This document shows positions 62,733 to 64,000 of a DNA stretch of 64,000 nucleotides, in pieces (the stretch's first letter is position 1; every line of letters starts with the position of its first letter). This DNA is from Pantoea sp. A4. Its GTDB lineage: Bacteria > Pseudomonadota > Gammaproteobacteria > Enterobacterales > Enterobacteriaceae. The notes below the pieces were generated by a model. It searched no databases. It was not told the origin of the DNA and worked only from the letters and a program-made list of their open reading frames with translations. The translations under genes were made by a program, and so were the position numbers. The DNA lies in contig NZ_ALXE01000026.1 of the NCBI RefSeq assembly GCF_000295955.2, positions 104,800-168,799 on the forward strand, given 5' to 3'.

Positions 62733-62891
62733 AATGGTTCCTGTTCAAGATACAACCGCTGGATGATAGCATTCTCAGCGATCAAACAAAAATTCCCCGG
62801 GTTTTCAGTTGTGCTAGAATACCGCGTTTCTCCCCGCCCCGCTGGACTGGGGGTGCGATAACCGCTCAAGTGATGTAGAGTACGCCGCATT

Positions 62892-63374
62892 ATGACAAAG
62901 AAAAAAGCACACAAACCCGGATCTGCCACCATTGCCCAGAACAAGCGTGCCCGTCATGAATACTTTATTGAAGAAGAATTCGAAGCGGGACTCTCACTGC
63001 AAGGTTGGGAAGTTAAATCCATGCGCGCCGGCAAGGCCAACCTCAGCGACAGCTACATTTTGCTGCGCGATGGCGAAGCTTATCTGTTCGGTTCCACCAT
63101 TCAGCCATTGATTGGCGCATCGACCCACGTGGTCTGCGACCCAACGCGCAACCGTAAACTGCTGTTGAAGCAGCGCGAACTGGACTCCATCATTGGCCGC
63201 GTCAATCGCGAAGGCTACACCGTTGTTGCCCTCTCCCTGTACTGGAAAAACGCCTGGGCGAAGCTCAAAATCGGCGTTGCCAAAGGTAAAAAAGAGCACG
63301 ACAAGCGCGATGACATCAAAGAACGCGAATGGAAACTCGACAAAGCGCGCATCATGAAGAAGGCAAACCGCTAA
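62892..63374 (+). CDS. smpB: SsrA-binding protein SmpB
   Basis: Carries tmRNA into stalled ribosomes for trans-translation. The 160-residue product has the OB-fold core ([41 protein letters not shown]) and the basic C-terminal tail ([30 protein letters not shown]) that mimics mRNA in the decoding channel. ssrA follows 45 bp downstream. Confidence 0.98.
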   Translation: MTKKKAHKPGSATIAQNKRARHEYFIEEEFEAGLSLQGWEVKSMRAGKANLSDSYILLRDGEAYLFGSTIQPLIGASTHVVCDPTRNRKLLLKQRELDSIIGRVNREGYTVVALSLYWKNAWAKLKIGVAKGKKEHDKRDDIKEREWKLDKARIMKKANR

Positions 63375-63419
63375 GTCGCTGGTAAAGCATCACCTTTTTC
63401 TGTTATAGTTTCATTACTT

Positions 63420-63784
63420 GGGGCTGATTCTGGATTCGACGGGATTTGCGAAGCCCTAGGAGCATGCCGAGGGGCGGTTGGCCTCGTAAAAAGCCGCAAA
63501 AAAATAGTCGCAAACGACGAAAACTACGCTTTAGCAGCTTAATAACCTGCCAAGAGCCCTCTCTCCCTAGCTTCCGCTCTTAAGACGGGGATCAAAGAGA
63601 GGTCAAACCCAAAAGAGATCGCGTGGATGCCTTGTCTGGGGTTGAAGCGTTAAAAATAATCAGACTAGTTTGTTAGTGGCGTGTCTGTCCGCAGCTAACC
63701 GGCGAATGCAAAGATTAGACTAAGCATGTAGTGCCGACGGTGTAGTAATTTCGGACGCGGGTTCAACTCCCGCCAGCTCCACCA
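63420..63784 (+). ncRNA. ssrA: Transfer-messenger RNA
   Basis: tmRNA of 365 nt. The 5' end GGGGCTGATTCTGGATTCGA pairs with the 3' end to form the tRNA-like domain (TTCAACTCCCGCCAGCTCCACCA-type end, CCA encoded). The tag reading frame starts with GCA at 63510 and encodes ANDENYALAA, then TAA. Differences from E. coli are small substitutions mainly in pseudoknot regions. TATAGT at 63404-63409 is a likely -10 with a short leader. The 3' end is a common integration site for mobile elements. Confidence 0.98.
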
Positions 63785-63826
63785 AAATTCTTGATCGGTG
63801 ACACCAGAGTCACATGATGAAGTCCT

Positions 63827-63862
63827 AAAAGCCCGCACGGCGTGAGTCATGCGGGCTTTTTT
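63827..63862 (+). terminator. Terminator of ssrA
   Basis: AAAAGCCCGCA and TGCGGGCTTTT pair around a 12-base loop and are followed by further T residues. It lies 42 bp after the tmRNA CCA end. Confidence 0.9.
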
Positions 63863-63898
63863 GTGTCCGGTAAGTGTCAAGGTAGTTGGCACCCTTAG

Positions 63899-64000
63899 TT
63901 AATTTATGCTGCCTGTTTTTCCCGTTCCGGATTCCATTACCGGACCTTCCGGTTGCCAGTTTCTGTTTTTTCCTGACCAGCGTTCCGGACGCGCTTTCTG
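63899..64000 (-). mobile_element. C-terminal end of a probable insertion-sequence transposase (partial)
   Basis: Leftward open frame that enters from the right edge: 33 residues ending at TAA, with ARPERWSGKNRNWQPEG near its start in the window. A PERWSG-x-x-RNW-x-P segment near the C-terminus resembles the ends of IS3-type DDE transposases (from memory, not searched). The adjacent TGTCAAGGTAGTTGGCACC (63875-63893) begins with TG and could be the terminal inverted repeat. The rest lies outside the window, so family and intactness are unknown. Confidence 0.5.

Overview
The window is a chromosomal core segment of a gamma-proteobacterium of the order Enterobacterales. Almost every gene has a close E. 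coli counterpart in nearly the same order (der to ssrA, the E. coli 56-59 min region). The proteins are clearly diverged from E. coli and several E. coli neighbours are missing, so an Erwiniaceae member (Pantoea/Erwinia-like) is the best guess. That placement is inference, not proof.

Layout: (1) 1-16.1 kb, leftward: der (partial), bamB, yfgM, hisS, ispG, rodZ, pilW, rlmN, ndk, pbpC and a 1630-residue alpha-2-macroglobulin (yfhM). (2) 16.2-21.9 kb: sseA rightward, then leftward sseB, pepB, iscS, iscR and trmJ. (3) 22.0-28.3 kb, the most variable part: suhB, a zevAB-like metal transporter pair, csiE, an orphan hcaT and an AT-rich glycosyltransferase. (4) 28.3-39.5 kb: glyA, hmpA, glnB, the glrR-qseG-glrK two-component operon, the glmY sRNA with sigma54 promoter and GlrR sites, and purL. 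(5) 39.7-43.5 kb: mltF, tadA, pgpC and the RpiR-type regulator yfhH. (6) 43.5-52.9 kb, leftward: acpS, pdxJ, recO, era, rnc, lepB and lepA, then rseC, rseB, rseA and rpoE behind an rseD-like coupled leader ORF. (7) 53.3-63.8 kb: nadB, trmN, srmB, ung, grpE (sigma32 promoter), nadK, recN (three LexA-like boxes), bamE, ratB/ratA, smpB and ssrA (tmRNA). The window ends in what looks like the end of an insertion sequence just past ssrA.

The most unusual signal is the isc locus. Canonical enterobacteria carry iscR-iscS-iscU-iscA-hscB-hscA-fdx-iscX-pepB. Here iscS is followed after 44 bp by pepB, with no iscU, iscA, hscB, hscA, fdx or iscX. IscS keeps Lys206, His104 and catalytic Cys328 but stops at 387 residues, lacking the last ~17 residues that in E. 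coli form part of the IscU docking surface. IscR keeps its Cys92/Cys98/Cys104/His107 cluster ligands and three tandem type-1-like operators. This looks like a scaffold-less, IscR-controlled sulfur-donor operon. Cluster building for IspG, RlmN and others would then depend on another system such as Suf, outside the window.

Other functional links: GlrK/QseG/GlrR sits beside its target glmY; rpoE with its control genes sits beside lepA/lepB; smpB and ssrA act together in trans-translation; bamB and bamE belong to the outer-membrane BAM complex; rodZ, pbpC, yfhM and mltF act on the cell wall or periplasm.
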